Notes under the pieces: generated by a model
The model's database searches: none
Seen by the model: only the letters and a program-made list of their open reading frames with translations
What the model was told of the DNA's origin: nothing
Made by a program: the position numbers and the translations under genes
In this document: one piece after another, positions 17,258 through 28,300 of the stretch
Layout: every line of letters begins with the position of its first letter
Numbering within the stretch: the stretch's first letter is position 1
Source of the DNA: Polaribacter filamentus
GTDB lineage: Bacteria > Bacteroidota > Bacteroidia > Flavobacteriales > Flavobacteriaceae
NCBI RefSeq assembly: GCF_002943715.1
Contig: NZ_MQUA01000013.1
Coordinates: forward strand, 489,001 to 553,000
DNA length: 64,000 bases
Direction: 5' to 3'

Positions 17258-20200
17258 ATGAGAAAAAAGATTTCATTACTGATCTTTATGTTTATTAGTT
17301 TTTGGGCAACTGCTCAAACAATAAATGTAAAGGGTATTGTAAAAGATGCAATTACTGGAGATGTATTGCCAGGAGTAAGTATTACTATTAAAGGTACAAC
17401 CACAGGTACTCAAACAGATTTTGATGGACTTTATAGTCTTTCTAATGTAGAAAAAGGAGCCACACTAGTCTTTAATTATTTGGGGTACGCCCAAAAAGAA
17501 GTAACTGTTAACCAACAAACTATTAATGTAGGTTTAGACGGGTCTGCAGAATCTTTAGATGAAATTGTAGTTGTAGGGTATGGTACGCAACGAAAAAAGG
17601 AAGTAACAGGTGCAGTAACTGTAATTGATGCTGAGGCTATTGAGAGGCTGAACCCAACTAGAGTAGAACAAGCGTTACAAGGTCAAGTTGCTGGGGTAAA
17701 TATTACCTCTGCATCTGGTTCTCCAGGTAGTAGTTCTAATATTAGAATACGTGGTGTTTCTACAAACGGCGATAGTAGTCCATTAATTTTAGTTGATGGT
17801 AACGTAATTGTAGATTTATCAGTTTTAAATCCTAATGATATCAAAAGTATCAATGTACTAAAAGATGCTACAGCTGGTATTTATGGAGTTCGTGCTGCGA
17901 ATGGAGTTGTTTTAATAACGACGAAATCTGGTAGAAAGGAATCTGAATTGAAATTCCAATTAGATGCATGGACAGGTATTCAATCAACTAGTAAAAAAAT
18001 TGATTTATTAAATGCTAGAGATTTTGCACTTTATGTAAATGATGCGGGAGACAAAACAAGATTTTTTGTATATCCAAATAAAGGTACTGATTGGCAAGAT
18101 GAAGTATTTGATCAAGCAATGATTTCTAGTGTTAATTTTAGTGCAAGTGGTGGTACTAAAAAAGCAGCATATACTTTTGGGGTATCTCGTTTAGATCAAG
18201 ATGGAATTGTGGGTGTAGGTAAATCTAACTTTACAAGAACTACGGCAAGAATAGGTTTTAATTATGATATTTTAGATAATTTAAAATTATCTACAACAGG
18301 TTTATTTACAAACTCTGAAAAGAATAATTTACCTGAAGGAGGAATTGGTTCTGTATTATATAGTGCAGTAAACGTGAATCCAGATTTGGCGATTAGAGAT
18401 GAGAATGGGAATTTTTCTACTGTAGATGATATTTCACAAATTGAAATCATAAACCCATTAGCACAAATTGCGAATAATAATAATACAACAAGAATAGACA
18501 GATATAGTGCTACTATTGGTTTAGATTATACGTTCTTAAAAAACTTTACAGCTAGTTCTAAGTTTCAAATAAATCACGCAACAGTTCTTTATGATTCTTT
18601 TAGTCCAATAGCTGATTATGGTCCAGGGAAATCTGCAAATAGATTGCAAGAATTTACAACAGATTTTTCTGATATTTATGATGATTATACTTGGGATAAC
18701 TATATTAATTATACAAATATATTTAACGATGATCATGATTTAACTGTTTTATTAGGTACTTCTATATTTAAAACTACAGGAGAACAATTTTATGGATCTA
18801 GTCAAGATGGAACATTAGTCCAGCCTAGAGTTATAGATTTTGATATTGCAAGAGGAGTAGGTTTTTTTGATAGCCGTTTATCTTCAATTTTCACAAGATT
18901 GCAATATAGTTATAAAGGTAAATATTTATTATCTGCAGTGCTTCGTAGAGACGGTTCAACTAGTTTTGGTCCAAATAATAAATTTGGTTATTTCCCATCA
19001 GCATCAGTTGGTTGGAATGTTTCAGATGAACCATTTTTTGAAGACAATAAAGTAATTAACTCTTTAAAAATTAGAGCAAGTTACGGTGTTATTGGTAATG
19101 ATAAAATACCTGGTGGAGCATTTGTTTCATTATTAAATGGTGAAGGAGTATACGCATCCAATAATGAAGTAACACAAGAAGATTTATTATTTGGAGTTGC
19201 AATTGGTAAAATTGGAAATCCAGATATAAGATGGGAAAAACAAAAATCTGCTAATATTGGTTTTGATGCTAGTTTTTTAGATAGAAAAGTTAAAATTTCT
19301 ATGGATGCTTTCTCAAAAAGAACAGAAGATTTATTAATTGCACCTCAAGTCTCAGGTTTAATTGGGCCGTATGCGCCAGGTGCTTCTACACCTGTTAAAA
19401 ATGCAGGAACAGTAGAAAACAAAGGTTTTGAATTTAAGATTGATTACAATGATAGTTTTTCAGAAGATTTTAAATTTAATATGAGTTTTAACTTTACTAC
19501 AATTGATAATGAAGTACTTTTTGTTTCAAGTGATTCAGGTTTTGAACAAGGAGGGGATTTTGGAGTTGGTTTAGGAATATTCACATCAAGAATGGAAGCT
19601 GGTTTTCCAATGGGATATTTTCATGGATTTAAAACTGACGGATTGTATCAAACACAAGCAGAAATTGATGCTTTAAATGCATCATCACCAAATGGAATAT
19701 ATCATAATACAGCTGGTCCTGGAGACTTAAAGTTTGTTGACACGAATGGTGATGGAGAGATTACAGATGCAGATAAAGCATATATTGGAGATCCAATAGC
19801 AGATCTTACAATGGGTTTCAATATTGGCTTTTCATATAAAAACTTTGATTTCAGTGCAAATGCATTTGCATCTATAGGTAATGATATGGTTAGAGATTAT
19901 GAACGTAAAGATTTATATGCAAATAGAGGTACTTATATGTTAGACAGATGGCAAGGCACTGGTACAAGTAATACTGTACCAAGAGCTTTTGCTGGAGCGT
20001 CAATAAATACAGATAATTTTTCTGATTTCTTTGTAGAGGATGCTTCTTTTGTTCGATTACAGAACATACAAGTTGGTTATACGATTCAACCTAGTAGTTT
20101 AGCAGGTTCAGGAATCAGTAAATTAAGAATATATCTTACAGGAAATAATTTATTTACAATTACAGATTATACAGGTTATGATCCTTCAGCAAGTTCTGGA

Positions 20201-20281
20201 TCTCCAATTGGAGCAGGTGTAGATAAAGGATTTTATCCGGTTGCAAGTTCTTATTTGTTAGGTGTTAACTTAAATTTTTAA
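17258..20281 (+). CDS. susC: SusC-family TonB-dependent outer-membrane transporter
   Basis: 1007 residues, full length. A signal peptide ends at WATAQ. A carboxypeptidase-D-like domain (about residues 22-100: GIVKDAITGDVLPGVSITIK) precedes the SusC motif DEIVVVGYGTQRKKEVTGAV. Next come a TonB plug (about 115-225, with GVRAANGVVLITTKSGR) and a 22-strand barrel ending LLGVNLNF. It should import oligosaccharides across the outer membrane with the SusD lid encoded six bases downstream. Context (GH16, GH17, GH30, beta-1,3-glucan phosphorylase) predicts laminarin-type oligosaccharides. The start is unambiguous. Confidence 0.95.
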   Translation: MRKKISLLIFMFISFWATAQTINVKGIVKDAITGDVLPGVSITIKGTTTGTQTDFDGLYSLSNVEKGATLVFNYLGYAQKEVTVNQQTINVGLDGSAESLDEIVVVGYGTQRKKEVTGAVTVIDAEAIERLNPTRVEQALQGQVAGVNITSASGSPGSSSNIRIRGVSTNGDSSPLILVDGNVIVDLSVLNPNDIKSINVLKDATAGIYGVRAANGVVLITTKSGRKESELKFQLDAWTGIQSTSKKIDLLNARDFALYVNDAGDKTRFFVYPNKGTDWQDEVFDQAMISSVNFSASGGTKKAAYTFGVSRLDQDGIVGVGKSNFTRTTARIGFNYDILDNLKLSTTGLFTNSEKNNLPEGGIGSVLYSAVNVNPDLAIRDENGNFSTVDDISQIEIINPLAQIANNNNTTRIDRYSATIGLDYTFLKNFTASSKFQINHATVLYDSFSPIADYGPGKSANRLQEFTTDFSDIYDDYTWDNYINYTNIFNDDHDLTVLLGTSIFKTTGEQFYGSSQDGTLVQPRVIDFDIARGVGFFDSRLSSIFTRLQYSYKGKYLLSAVLRRDGSTSFGPNNKFGYFPSASVGWNVSDEPFFEDNKVINSLKIRASYGVIGNDKIPGGAFVSLLNGEGVYASNNEVTQEDLLFGVAIGKIGNPDIRWEKQKSANIGFDASFLDRKVKISMDAFSKRTEDLLIAPQVSGLIGPYAPGASTPVKNAGTVENKGFEFKIDYNDSFSEDFKFNMSFNFTTIDNEVLFVSSDSGFEQGGDFGVGLGIFTSRMEAGFPMGYFHGFKTDGLYQTQAEIDALNASSPNGIYHNTAGPGDLKFVDTNGDGEITDADKAYIGDPIADLTMGFNIGFSYKNFDFSANAFASIGNDMVRDYERKDLYANRGTYMLDRWQGTGTSNTVPRAFAGASINTDNFSDFFVEDASFVRLQNIQVGYTIQPSSLAGSGISKLRIYLTGNNLFTITDYTGYDPSASSGSPIGAGVDKGFYPVASSYLLGVNLNF

Positions 20282-20287
20282 TAAAAG

Positions 20288-21835
20288 ATGAAGAATATAA
20301 AAATAGTAAAGTATCTTTTAATGGTACTAATAACATTTACAGCATGTGATGATTTTGTAGATGTAGATCCTATAGGGGTTGAAGCAGAAGATTACTTTAA
20401 TTCTGAAGAAGAATACGAAAGTGCTCTTATAGGAGCTTATGATTTATTACAAGCTACTTTTCAAAATGTTTTAATAAGCGTAGTTGCTTCAGATGATTTT
20501 ATTGCTGGTGGAGATCCATTTAATTATGATCAACCAACATTGCAGAATATCAATTCAATGATTCATACACCTTCTGATAATAATCAATTAAGAGAAGTAT
20601 GGCAATTGATGTATGCAGGAATCAATAGAGCTAATTATGTTTTAGAATTTAAAGATAAAACAGAATTTGCAGGTAAAGCTGCAGTAATAGCACAAGCTTA
20701 TTTCTTAAGAGCTTATTTCACTTTTGAATTGACAAAGTTTTTTGGAGATGTTCCATTAACATTTGAAGAAAGAGGTGGTGTAAATAGAATGACAGATAAA
20801 AGAATTTTATTTGGTGAAGAGTTTGATGTAAACAGAGTAGGTAGTATTGCAGATGTATATAGCTTAATTGAAGAAGATTTAAAAGAAGCTATTACTAGTT
20901 TACCAGCGACTCAAAGTCAAAAATATAAAATTACTAAAGGTGCTGCTCAAGCATTATTAGGTAAAGTATATTTATATCATGGTACCTTTGATAATTCTAA
21001 ATTTGCACAGGCAGCGACTACTTTAGTTCATGTGTATGGTAAATATAGTTTAAAACAAGGCGCAGATTACACAAACCTTTTTGAAAGTGAAGGTGAGAAC
21101 GGAGACGAATCTGTTTTTGAAATCCAGTATTCAGGAGTTGAAGCTGCGTCATGGGGTTGTATTATCTGTAGTGAAGGATCTTATTTTGTTCAATATAATG
21201 GACCAAGATCTCCTTATGATAATCCAGTATATAGATCAGGTTGGGGATTTAATTTACCAACACAACAATTATATGATCTATTTGATGCAAATGATAACAG
21301 AAGAGAAGTTACCTTTTTAGATTTAAGAAATGATCAAGATACTTATTCTCAAGGTAGAGATGATACTGGTTTTTTTAATCGTAAATATTTACCACGTAAA
21401 GCAGATGCTAAAATAGGTGCAGATCCATTAAACCATGCTAATAATTACAGAGCAATTCGTTATGCAGATGTATTATTAATGCTTGCAGAAGCAGAAGTGC
21501 AAAGTGGTGGTTCAAATGCAGCTGCATACCTAAATGAAGTAAGAGCAAGAGCATTCGGTAATAATAGTCAAAATTACACTACTGCTGAAGGTTCTCTTTT
21601 AGAAGCAATTTATACAGAAAGACGTAAAGAATTAGCTGGTGAAGGTCATCGTTTTTTCGATCTTGTAAGAACAGGTAAAGCGAAAGCTAACTTTGATGCA
21701 TTTAATGCAAGCAAGCCGGCAGAATTTAATGCTGTAAATTTCACAGAAAATAAACACGAAATTTTCCCAATTCCTTTAGTAGAATTACAATTGGCGAATG
21801 CGGTAGAAAAGTGGGGTCAAAACCCAGGATATTAA
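20288..21835 (+). CDS. susD: SusD-family glycan-binding lipoprotein
   Basis: 515 residues. The lipoprotein signal ends at TFTACDD (lipobox Cys20 or so). A RagB/SusD TPR fold follows, with motifs such as QLMYAGINRANYVLE, AQAYFLRAYFTFELTKFFGD and, at the C-terminus, YTERRKELAGEGHRFFDLVR and IFPIPLVELQLA. All are standard for SusD. The protein forms the lid on SusC and captures glycan at the cell surface. It is spaced six bases from susC and 35 bases from the next lipoprotein gene, so it lies in one operon. Confidence 0.95.
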   Translation: MKNIKIVKYLLMVLITFTACDDFVDVDPIGVEAEDYFNSEEEYESALIGAYDLLQATFQNVLISVVASDDFIAGGDPFNYDQPTLQNINSMIHTPSDNNQLREVWQLMYAGINRANYVLEFKDKTEFAGKAAVIAQAYFLRAYFTFELTKFFGDVPLTFEERGGVNRMTDKRILFGEEFDVNRVGSIADVYSLIEEDLKEAITSLPATQSQKYKITKGAAQALLGKVYLYHGTFDNSKFAQAATTLVHVYGKYSLKQGADYTNLFESEGENGDESVFEIQYSGVEAASWGCIICSEGSYFVQYNGPRSPYDNPVYRSGWGFNLPTQQLYDLFDANDNRREVTFLDLRNDQDTYSQGRDDTGFFNRKYLPRKADAKIGADPLNHANNYRAIRYADVLLMLAEAEVQSGGSNAAAYLNEVRARAFGNNSQNYTTAEGSLLEAIYTERRKELAGEGHRFFDLVRTGKAKANFDAFNASKPAEFNAVNFTENKHEIFPIPLVELQLANAVEKWGQNPGY

Positions 21836-21870
21836 TATAAATTAAGTAAAACAACAATAAACAGAAGAAT

Positions 21871-23226
21871 ATGAATTTATTAAAAAAAGGATCATACATC
21901 CTACTAGTATTTTTAGCAAGCTTTACAATTTCTTGTGAAGATGACAATGACGATGTGGCTTCAATTACAGGTTTAGACTTTGTAGTGGCAACATTAAATT
22001 CGGATGGAACAAAAACAGGAGTAATACCTACAACAGCATTCGGAAATGGGAATATTTTATATACCGTAGATTTTGGAGCAACTGCAGATTCAGATACAGA
22101 TTTATTTCAAACAAGTGCTCCTATGGTTACGTATGATTACCCAGATGAAACAATGACTTATATAATTACTGTTACTGCTTCGCTGGAAGGAGTTGCAGAT
22201 GTTTCTATAACTAAAGAACATAAGGTAACTTTTGTAGTAGCACCGCCACCAACAGCAGGTGGTAACCCTTTAGCAGGTACTTGGAGATTAGCTCCAGAAT
22301 CGGGAGCTTTTGGAGTTGGCCCAGCAAAGGATAATGTTTCTTGGTTTTCAAGTTCAGCAGATGATGTAACCGGAAGAGCATGTTTATTTGATGATGAATA
22401 TGTATTTAACGCAGATGGCACTTTTTCAAATGTTTTAGGAGCAGATACTTGGTTAGAAGGATGGCAAGGTGCTACACCAGATGGTTGTGGTACACCAGTT
22501 TTTCCACATGACGGAAGTGCAGCAGCAACGTTTACTTATGATGCTGGTGCCGGTGCAGTAACGCTTAATGGAAAAGGTGCGTATTTGGGTTTATCTAAAC
22601 CTTTTAATGGTGGTGAATTAGCAGCTCCAGGGGATGCACCAGACTCAATAACTTATATTGCTGTTTTAGATGGTGATACTTTAGAGTTAGATATAGAAAT
22701 TGCTGGTGGAGGATTTTGGTCTTATAAATTAGTTAGAGATGCAGCACCTTCGATAGAAGGTACTTGGAAATTAGCTCCAGAATCGGGAGCTTTTGGAGTT
22801 GGCCCAGCAAAGGATAATGTTTCTTGGTTTTCAAGTTCAGCAGATGATGTAACCGGAAGAGCATGTTTATTTGATGATGAATATGTATTTAACGCAGATG
22901 GCACTTTTTCAAATGTTTTAGGAGCAGATACTTGGTTAGAAGGATGGCAAGGTGCTACACCAGATGGTTGTGGTACACCAGTTTTTCCACATGACGGAAG
23001 TGCAGCAGCAACGTTTACTTATGATGCTGGTGCCAGTGCAGTAACGCTTAATGGAAAAGGTGCATATTTGGGTTTATCTAAACCTTTTAATGGTGGTGAA
23101 TTAGCAGCTCCAGGGGATGCACCAGGCTCAATAACTTATATTGCTGTTTTAGATGGTAATACTTTAGAGTTAGATATAGAAATTGCTGGTGGTGGATTTT
23201 GGTCGTATAAATTGGTGAGACAATAA
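21871..23226 (+). CDS. SusE-position surface lipoprotein with duplicated beta domain
   Basis: 451 residues. The lipobox is in SFTISCEDDND. After an N-terminal Ig-like segment (about residues 30-128) and a short Pro/Gly linker come two nearly identical copies of a domain of about 155 residues. Each starts GTW(R/K)LAPESGAFGVGPAK and ends GGFWSYKLVR. The family is common third in SusCD loci and is taken to be a surface glycan-binding protein. Repeated Trp and aromatic positions (SWFSSS, TWLEGWQG) are candidate glycan contacts. The duplication is recent (see repeat entry). A strong terminator follows 88 bases downstream. Confidence 0.75.
   Translation: MNLLKKGSYILLVFLASFTISCEDDNDDVASITGLDFVVATLNSDGTKTGVIPTTAFGNGNILYTVDFGATADSDTDLFQTSAPMVTYDYPDETMTYIITVTASLEGVADVSITKEHKVTFVVAPPPTAGGNPLAGTWRLAPESGAFGVGPAKDNVSWFSSSADDVTGRACLFDDEYVFNADGTFSNVLGADTWLEGWQGATPDGCGTPVFPHDGSAAATFTYDAGAGAVTLNGKGAYLGLSKPFNGGELAAPGDAPDSITYIAVLDGDTLELDIEIAGGGFWSYKLVRDAAPSIEGTWKLAPESGAFGVGPAKDNVSWFSSSADDVTGRACLFDDEYVFNADGTFSNVLGADTWLEGWQGATPDGCGTPVFPHDGSAAATFTYDAGASAVTLNGKGAYLGLSKPFNGGELAAPGDAPGSITYIAVLDGNTLELDIEIAGGGFWSYKLVRQ
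22276..23226 (+). repeat. Near-identical 483-bp in-frame tandem duplication
   Basis: Copy 1 (about 22276-22758) and copy 2 (22759-23226) have a period of exactly 483 bp (161 codons). Only a handful of substitutions were seen (for example GAG/GAS, APD/APG, DGD/DGN). The period is a multiple of three, so the reading frame is kept. Confidence 0.92.
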
Positions 23227-23313
23227 ATATAGGATTGATTGATATTAGATTTATATTTTTAAATTGATTACTACTCCTATAAAACTTTTATAGGTTTCAA
23301 TAAAAATATTTTA

Positions 23314-23346
23314 ATCTCTTGGAGTTTAACTCCAAGAGATTTTTTT
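23314..23346 (+). terminator. Rho-independent terminator of the susCD operon
   Basis: A perfect inverted repeat ATCTCTTGGAGTT / AACTCCAAGAGAT with a one-base centre (functional loop larger) is followed by seven T residues. It ends the susC-susD-lipoprotein transcript. The 150 bp after it, up to the IS, hold nothing recognisable. Confidence 0.9.
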
Positions 23347-23496
23347 ATGCGTTTCATTTAGAGTTTTACAAACAATTTGAATCTTACTCAGTCTAACAGG
23401 ATTACCGAAGAAGTAACTTTATACAAAGATTTGTTATTATCAGGTAGGCTCTATAGTTAGGTGAAATTTTTTTTTTAATAGTGAATACTTATTTTT

Positions 23497-24695
23497 CTAA
23501 GGGTTTGATACAAAATAATATTTACACTTTTGGTTTAATTATGTAATTCCATTCTCCATGGAATTCGTTTCTACTAATATTTATTTCTAACAATTCTTTA
23601 TCAGTTATTTTAATTCCTTTTTCGTTAATTCTTTCATCCATTTTAGCTTTTATTTTCAAACCTTTTTTTTGTTGTAGTGTTTGCAATCAGGTTTATTATT
23701 ACTTGAAGACTTGTTAATGGTTTTGCTCGCCAATTCATTGAAATAAACGAAAACATTTTATGTTCAATTTTGTTCCATTTACTAGTCCCTTGAGGAAAAT
23801 GACTAATATATATATCCTTGTTTAATTCGTTTGAAAGATCTTGTAAAGATTCGCCCCCATTTCATACCACCAATTCCGTATGTTAGATACTGCAAATTTT
23901 GCGGTGTCAAAATTAACCCCAATGCTCATCCATCCTTCATTCTTACAAATGTCATACACTCCATAAGGAATGGCCTTCCCTAAGTCTTTATCTATAAAAT
24001 CATACACTTTTACATCCTTGGGATTTCCTTTTAAATCCCATTCTTTTCCTCCATTTTTAAAATTACCTACTACTTCTTTTTTCTTACAGTCAAGCGAAAT
24101 CACAGGGTCTCCATTTGCCATAAAATCCATTGTAGTTTTGTTTATATGTTTAAATTGTGCGTCTCGATCCTGATGATTCCCACCTTCATCTGTTTTTCTG
24201 TTTGACTGTAAAGTAAATTACTCTGATTTTAAAATTCGATTGACAACATTATAGCTGATAGTAAACCCTTGGGAATTAATTTCTTGTTCCAATTTCCTAA
24301 TGCTTTTGCTTGTCCACAAAAGAGGCCTCATAGGGTCTCCTAATGTATGAGGGGCAACTAAATCCTTTACCGCTTGAACCAGAGTAGTATCTAAAGCAAT
24401 CGCTTTTTTTCTACCTCCCCCTTTTTTTCTTATTCCTTTATCGGATAGGTTTGTTGGTTCTAAATACAACTCTTTTTCACCAAAAATAAGGGTTACTCTT
24501 GAAACTTTCGTAAGATTAGAAACGATGCTTTTTCCCTCTATCTAAACCAATAGATTCTGAAGATAGGTAAAGACGTCTTGATTTTTCATCCAAATGAGGA
24601 AGTAATAAATCGTATTTCTTTTTTAATAAAAGATGTGCTTTTTCCATATGCCAATTTATTAAAAATGTACACTTTATTTTGTATCAAATACTTAG
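23497..24695 (-). mobile_element. ISAzo13-like insertion sequence, internally deleted and dead
   Basis: Ends are defined by imperfect inverted repeats: CTAAGGGTTTGATACAAAATAA at 23497-23518 and, inverted, CTAAGTATTTGATACAAAATAA at 24674-24695. Further similarity (TACA) extends inwards. The element is about 1.2 kb and encodes one degraded transposase on the minus strand. No convincing target-site duplication is visible. Confidence 0.75.
23522..24647 (-). pseudogene. ISAzo13-family transposase, decayed
   Basis: Reading from MEKAHLLLKKKYDLL (24647): a frameshift at GGGAAAAA, then SIVSNLTKVSRVTLIF, KGGGRKKAIALDTTLVQAV and LLWTSKSIRKLEQEI. Next come an in-frame TAA (24218) and SNRKTDEGGNH, DPVISLDCKKKEVVGNFKNG and AVSNIRNWWYEMG. 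The sequence then jumps to LQDLSNELNKDIYISHFPQG, SKWNKIEHKMFSFISMNW and the C-terminus. Missing residues between WWYEMG and LQDLSNEL, where the family carries its catalytic region, indicate an internal deletion. Family assignment rests on the characteristic KKKEVVGNFKN and HFPxGTSKWNKIEH motifs. Confidence 0.8.
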
Positions 24696-24775
24696 TTTAA
24701 TAATGTATCGTATCATGTTTTTTTCAGAAATACAAAATAAATCCGTCATATTATAATTAACTTAACACTAGTAAT

Positions 24776-24905
24776 GCATTTATAGGATATTATACAGGTG
24801 GAAATCATACCTATCAAATTTTCAGTAGAGAAACGCCCAATGAAATGATTTTAAAAACAACTGATGCAGCAAGTGATTTTGATTGGTGGTTTATAATCAT
24901 TCTTT
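24776..24905 (+). pseudogene. C-terminal relic of a SusE-position lipoprotein
   Basis: An open stretch reads FIGYYTGGNHTYQIFSRETP then NEMILKTTDAASDFDWWFII and a stop. It resembles the C-terminal strand pattern of the lipoproteins found after SusD. There is no start, and the IS lies just upstream. It may be what remains of a gene truncated when the IS arrived. Its earlier part is not seen on the other side of the IS. Confidence 0.4.
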
Positions 24906-24932
24906 GATAACAAGTTTAAGCTAATAAAAAAA

Positions 24933-24957
24933 GGTCAGTATATCACTGACCTTTTTT
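24933..24957 (+). terminator. Rho-independent terminator
   Basis: GGTCAGT-ATATC-ACTGACC with a T-run (24952-24957) and a preceding A-run could stop transcription in both directions. It follows the lipoprotein relic. The 380 bp after it hold no gene, only the regulatory blocks listed at 25104 and 25203. Confidence 0.85.
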
Positions 24958-25103
24958 ATTAACCAATAGAAATTTTTAAAAATAGTATAAAGTTTCAACA
25001 ATTAAGGAACATTAATTTATTGCTTGATGCTTTTTGATGCTGTTTTTTAAAATCTAGAATACATAAAACTCCCTATTTCACTAATCTGTATTTAAATTTA
25101 ACA

Positions 25104-25124
25104 ATACAACACCACAACATATAG
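25104..25124 (+). promoter_or_regulatory. Candidate operator upstream of the GH operon (site B)
   Basis: The sequence reads ATACAACACCACAACATATA followed by G. It differs from the susC site by one substitution and one inserted base. It lies 90 nt before the second conserved block, the same spacing within two bases as at susC. Confidence 0.5.
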
Positions 25125-25202
25125 AGATAATAATCAAAGTAGAACTTCATATTTTTCTTTATAAGTTTAATATAAATAGGCCTTTTGTTAAAATCTTACG
25201 AT

Positions 25203-25229
25203 GTATGTTTTTTGTTTAGGTCTTTTTTG
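25203..25229 (+). promoter_or_regulatory. Shared promoter-proximal block before the GH operon
   Basis: TGTATGTTTTTTGTTTAGGT and the T-rich sequence after it matches the block before susC almost base for base. It is 134 nt upstream of the first gene of the operon. Confidence 0.5.
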
Positions 25230-25336
25230 ATAAATACTAATAAAATTATTTTAGTTTTAAAAAATAAAAATTAATTGTATTAAATTTTGTAATAATTAAG
25301 CATTAAAAGTGCAAACATTAATTAAAAATTAAAATT

Positions 25337-28300
25337 ATGAGTAACATTATTTTGAAGTTATCACTTTTCTTATTCGTGTTAAATGGTTTTGCACAAGCAG
25401 ATAAAGTTTCTGTATTTAGCGACGAACAAGGAATGAAACTTGTTGTAAATGGTAGAGATTTCATGGTTAACGGTATGAATTGGGATTATGTTCCAATTGG
25501 TGAAAACTATGCTTATAGTCTTTGGAAGCAATCAGATGAGTTGATTAAAGCCGCTTTAGATGCTGAAATGAGTCTTTTAAAGAACATGGGAGTTAATACT
25601 ATTAGAGTGTATACAGGTATGCAGCCTAAATGGATTACCTATGTTTATGAAACATACGGTATTTATACAATGTTAAACCATACGTTTGGTAGATATGGCC
25701 TAACTATAAACGGAGTTTGGACACCAGTTACTGAATATGGTGATCCTAAAACTAAGATTTTGCTATTGTCAGAAGTTACTGCAATGGCCAAGGAGTATAA
25801 GGATATCCCTGGTTTGTTGTTATTTTTATTAGGAAATGAAAATAATTATGGTTTGTTCTGGGCAGGAGCAGAAACAGAAGATTTTCCAGAAGAGGAGGAA
25901 AAGAAAAAATTTATAGGTGAGAGTCGTGGTAGGCCAATGTATAAATTGATGAATGACGCAGCTATTAAAATGAAATCGATAAATAATAATTTACCAATTG
26001 CTATTTGTAATGGTGATTTATTGTTTGCTGAAATTATTGCTGAAGAATGTAAAGATGTAGATATTTACGGAACTAATATGTACCGTGGTAAATCATTTAC
26101 AGATGCTTTTGAAAGAGTAAAAAAGGAATTAGGTATGCCAATTTTATTCACAGAATTTGGTGCAGATGCTTTTAATGCAGTTAGCAATGAAGAGGATCAA
26201 AAGATGCAAGCATTTTATATGGTAGAAAACTGGAAAGAAATTTATCAAAATGCTGCAGGCTTAGGAAAAGCAGGAAATGCAATTGGTGGGTTTACATTTC
26301 AATTTTCAGATGGCTGGTGGAAATATGGTCAAACAAAAAATTTAGATGTACACGATAACAATGCATCTTGGTCTAATGGAGGATATTATTTAGACATAAA
26401 AGGTAGTAATAACAACATGAATGAAGAGTGGTTTGGAATTTGTGCTAAAGGCCCAACTAACTCAGAAGGTTTGTATACTTTATATCCAAGAGCAGCATAT
26501 TATGCTCTAAAAGAAGTACACAGTATAAATCCTCTAGAAAAAGGAAATACTGCAGCATCCATTTTAAACCATTTTTCAAACATCAATCTAATGGATGGTG
26601 TTTTAAGAGCGAGAGGTGATAAAGCTACCATTGGAGGTAACGAAAAACTTAAGCTTAGCAATTTACGTGCAGAGTTTTCTACATTTAATACAGGGGGTAG
26701 TTTAATTACAACTCCAAATACTGCAGACTCAAATTTAGCAGGGTATCCAAATCAATTAGGTTTTGATCACATGGAGTCATATTATATTGGTGTAGAAGGA
26801 AATCCTTCGCCTAATATGAGAGCCAATGTAAATTTTAACGTTTTAGGAAATATTACAGAAAATGCTATCGATGAAATTTTCTATGAAAATAGAGGTAGAG
26901 ATATTAATGTAAATACAGAAAATGGTAATGTTACTTTAGGTGATGTAAACCGAGTAAATGTTTACAATGCAGAATTTGAGTGGTCTGCTAAAGATTTTGA
27001 TTTAAGAGGGTTTTATAGAACGGGACATTATCATTGGGCAGATGAAGGAGATTTCTTTGGTTTTTATACAGAAGCAAATTACGGTCCAAATTTAGATATT
27101 TATGGTGGTGAAATCTCGGGAATTGAGATGGATGGTAAAGGTGTTTTTAAAGGATTAAAAGCAGCATTTGGACCACAACTATGGTGGGGAGCAAACCCTA
27201 CAGCCTTGTTAAAATATAGTAGAAATTTCGGAAATTGGGGTGTTACAGGTATTTATCATAGAGATTTAAATACAGATATTAAAATTGATCCTGAAACAGG
27301 AAGAAGAGTCTTAGATGCAAATCAATTAAGATCAGGTATTATTCCGGCATTTCCTACAGAGAGATTTGGCCTTGCAATTGAAAGAAGTTTTGGGGATTTT
27401 AAATTTAATGTAGGTGCTCTTTGGGCAGGTAACCCTTTAAATGGAAGTACTTTTCAGGATGCAAGAGGTACTTCTGGAAACTATATCATTTATAAAGATA
27501 AAATAAATTCACGGGATAATTGGGGTGGTAAAGCGAAAGTCACCTACCAAAATGGTCTTTTTAATTGGTATGCCCAGGGAGCTTACATGGGCTTAGTTGC
27601 GAATGGAGGTGCTGATCAGACAAAGACATTTACAGGGTGGAAATTAAAAGATAATGGAAGTGGAAATCAAGTAAATGTTTTAACTGGTGCTACTTATACT
27701 TTTGGAGACCTCCAGATAGCACCAAATTTTTTATATCAAAAACCATTGATAGCGGCAATGCCGAATGATGTGACGGGAACCGGGAGATTGAGAAATGTAA
27801 TTGACGATCCTTTTGCTGTAAGAGGCAACAGAGAAACTGCAGGAATGGAATGGTTGTTTAGCTATGATCCTACTCCAGGAACTTGGATGTATGAATGGGA
27901 TAATGACAGGGCAGAAGACGCTGTATTTGCTATGAATTTAGGTTTCGTATACAGACACTTGCCGACAACGCAAGATGCACACATTGGGTTTTTAGCAGAT
28001 CGTTCATTTTTTGCTTTTCCAACGGCTGCTCCGGCAGAAGATTTATGGGAAATAAGTTCTAGAGTGGTCTCTAAAGTCGGTCCAGATTTTGGGTTTATTG
28101 GTAATTTTTTCTATGGGAATGGTCAGGCAAATGGGAATGATGCAAGATTGATTAAACGTTTTGGAGGAGATGTTAGAATGATTTTAAATAAATTAAAGGT
28201 TACTGCACAAGCAAAATTTAATGATTGGGGGCCTTTTGATTACCACAAGGATTTTAACTTAACCTTTCCAACGCAATTAATGTTAGACCTATCTACTAGT

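Noticed and set aside
22158..22904. Minus-strand frames of 87 and 60 codons inside the duplicated lipoprotein
   Set aside because: Pro/Ala-rich shadows of the coding strand, duplicated only because the gene is duplicated.
23347..23496. Possible gene remnant left of the ISAzo13-like element
   Set aside because: Only short open stretches (NRITEEVTLYKDLLL) with no recognisable homology; too weak to annotate.
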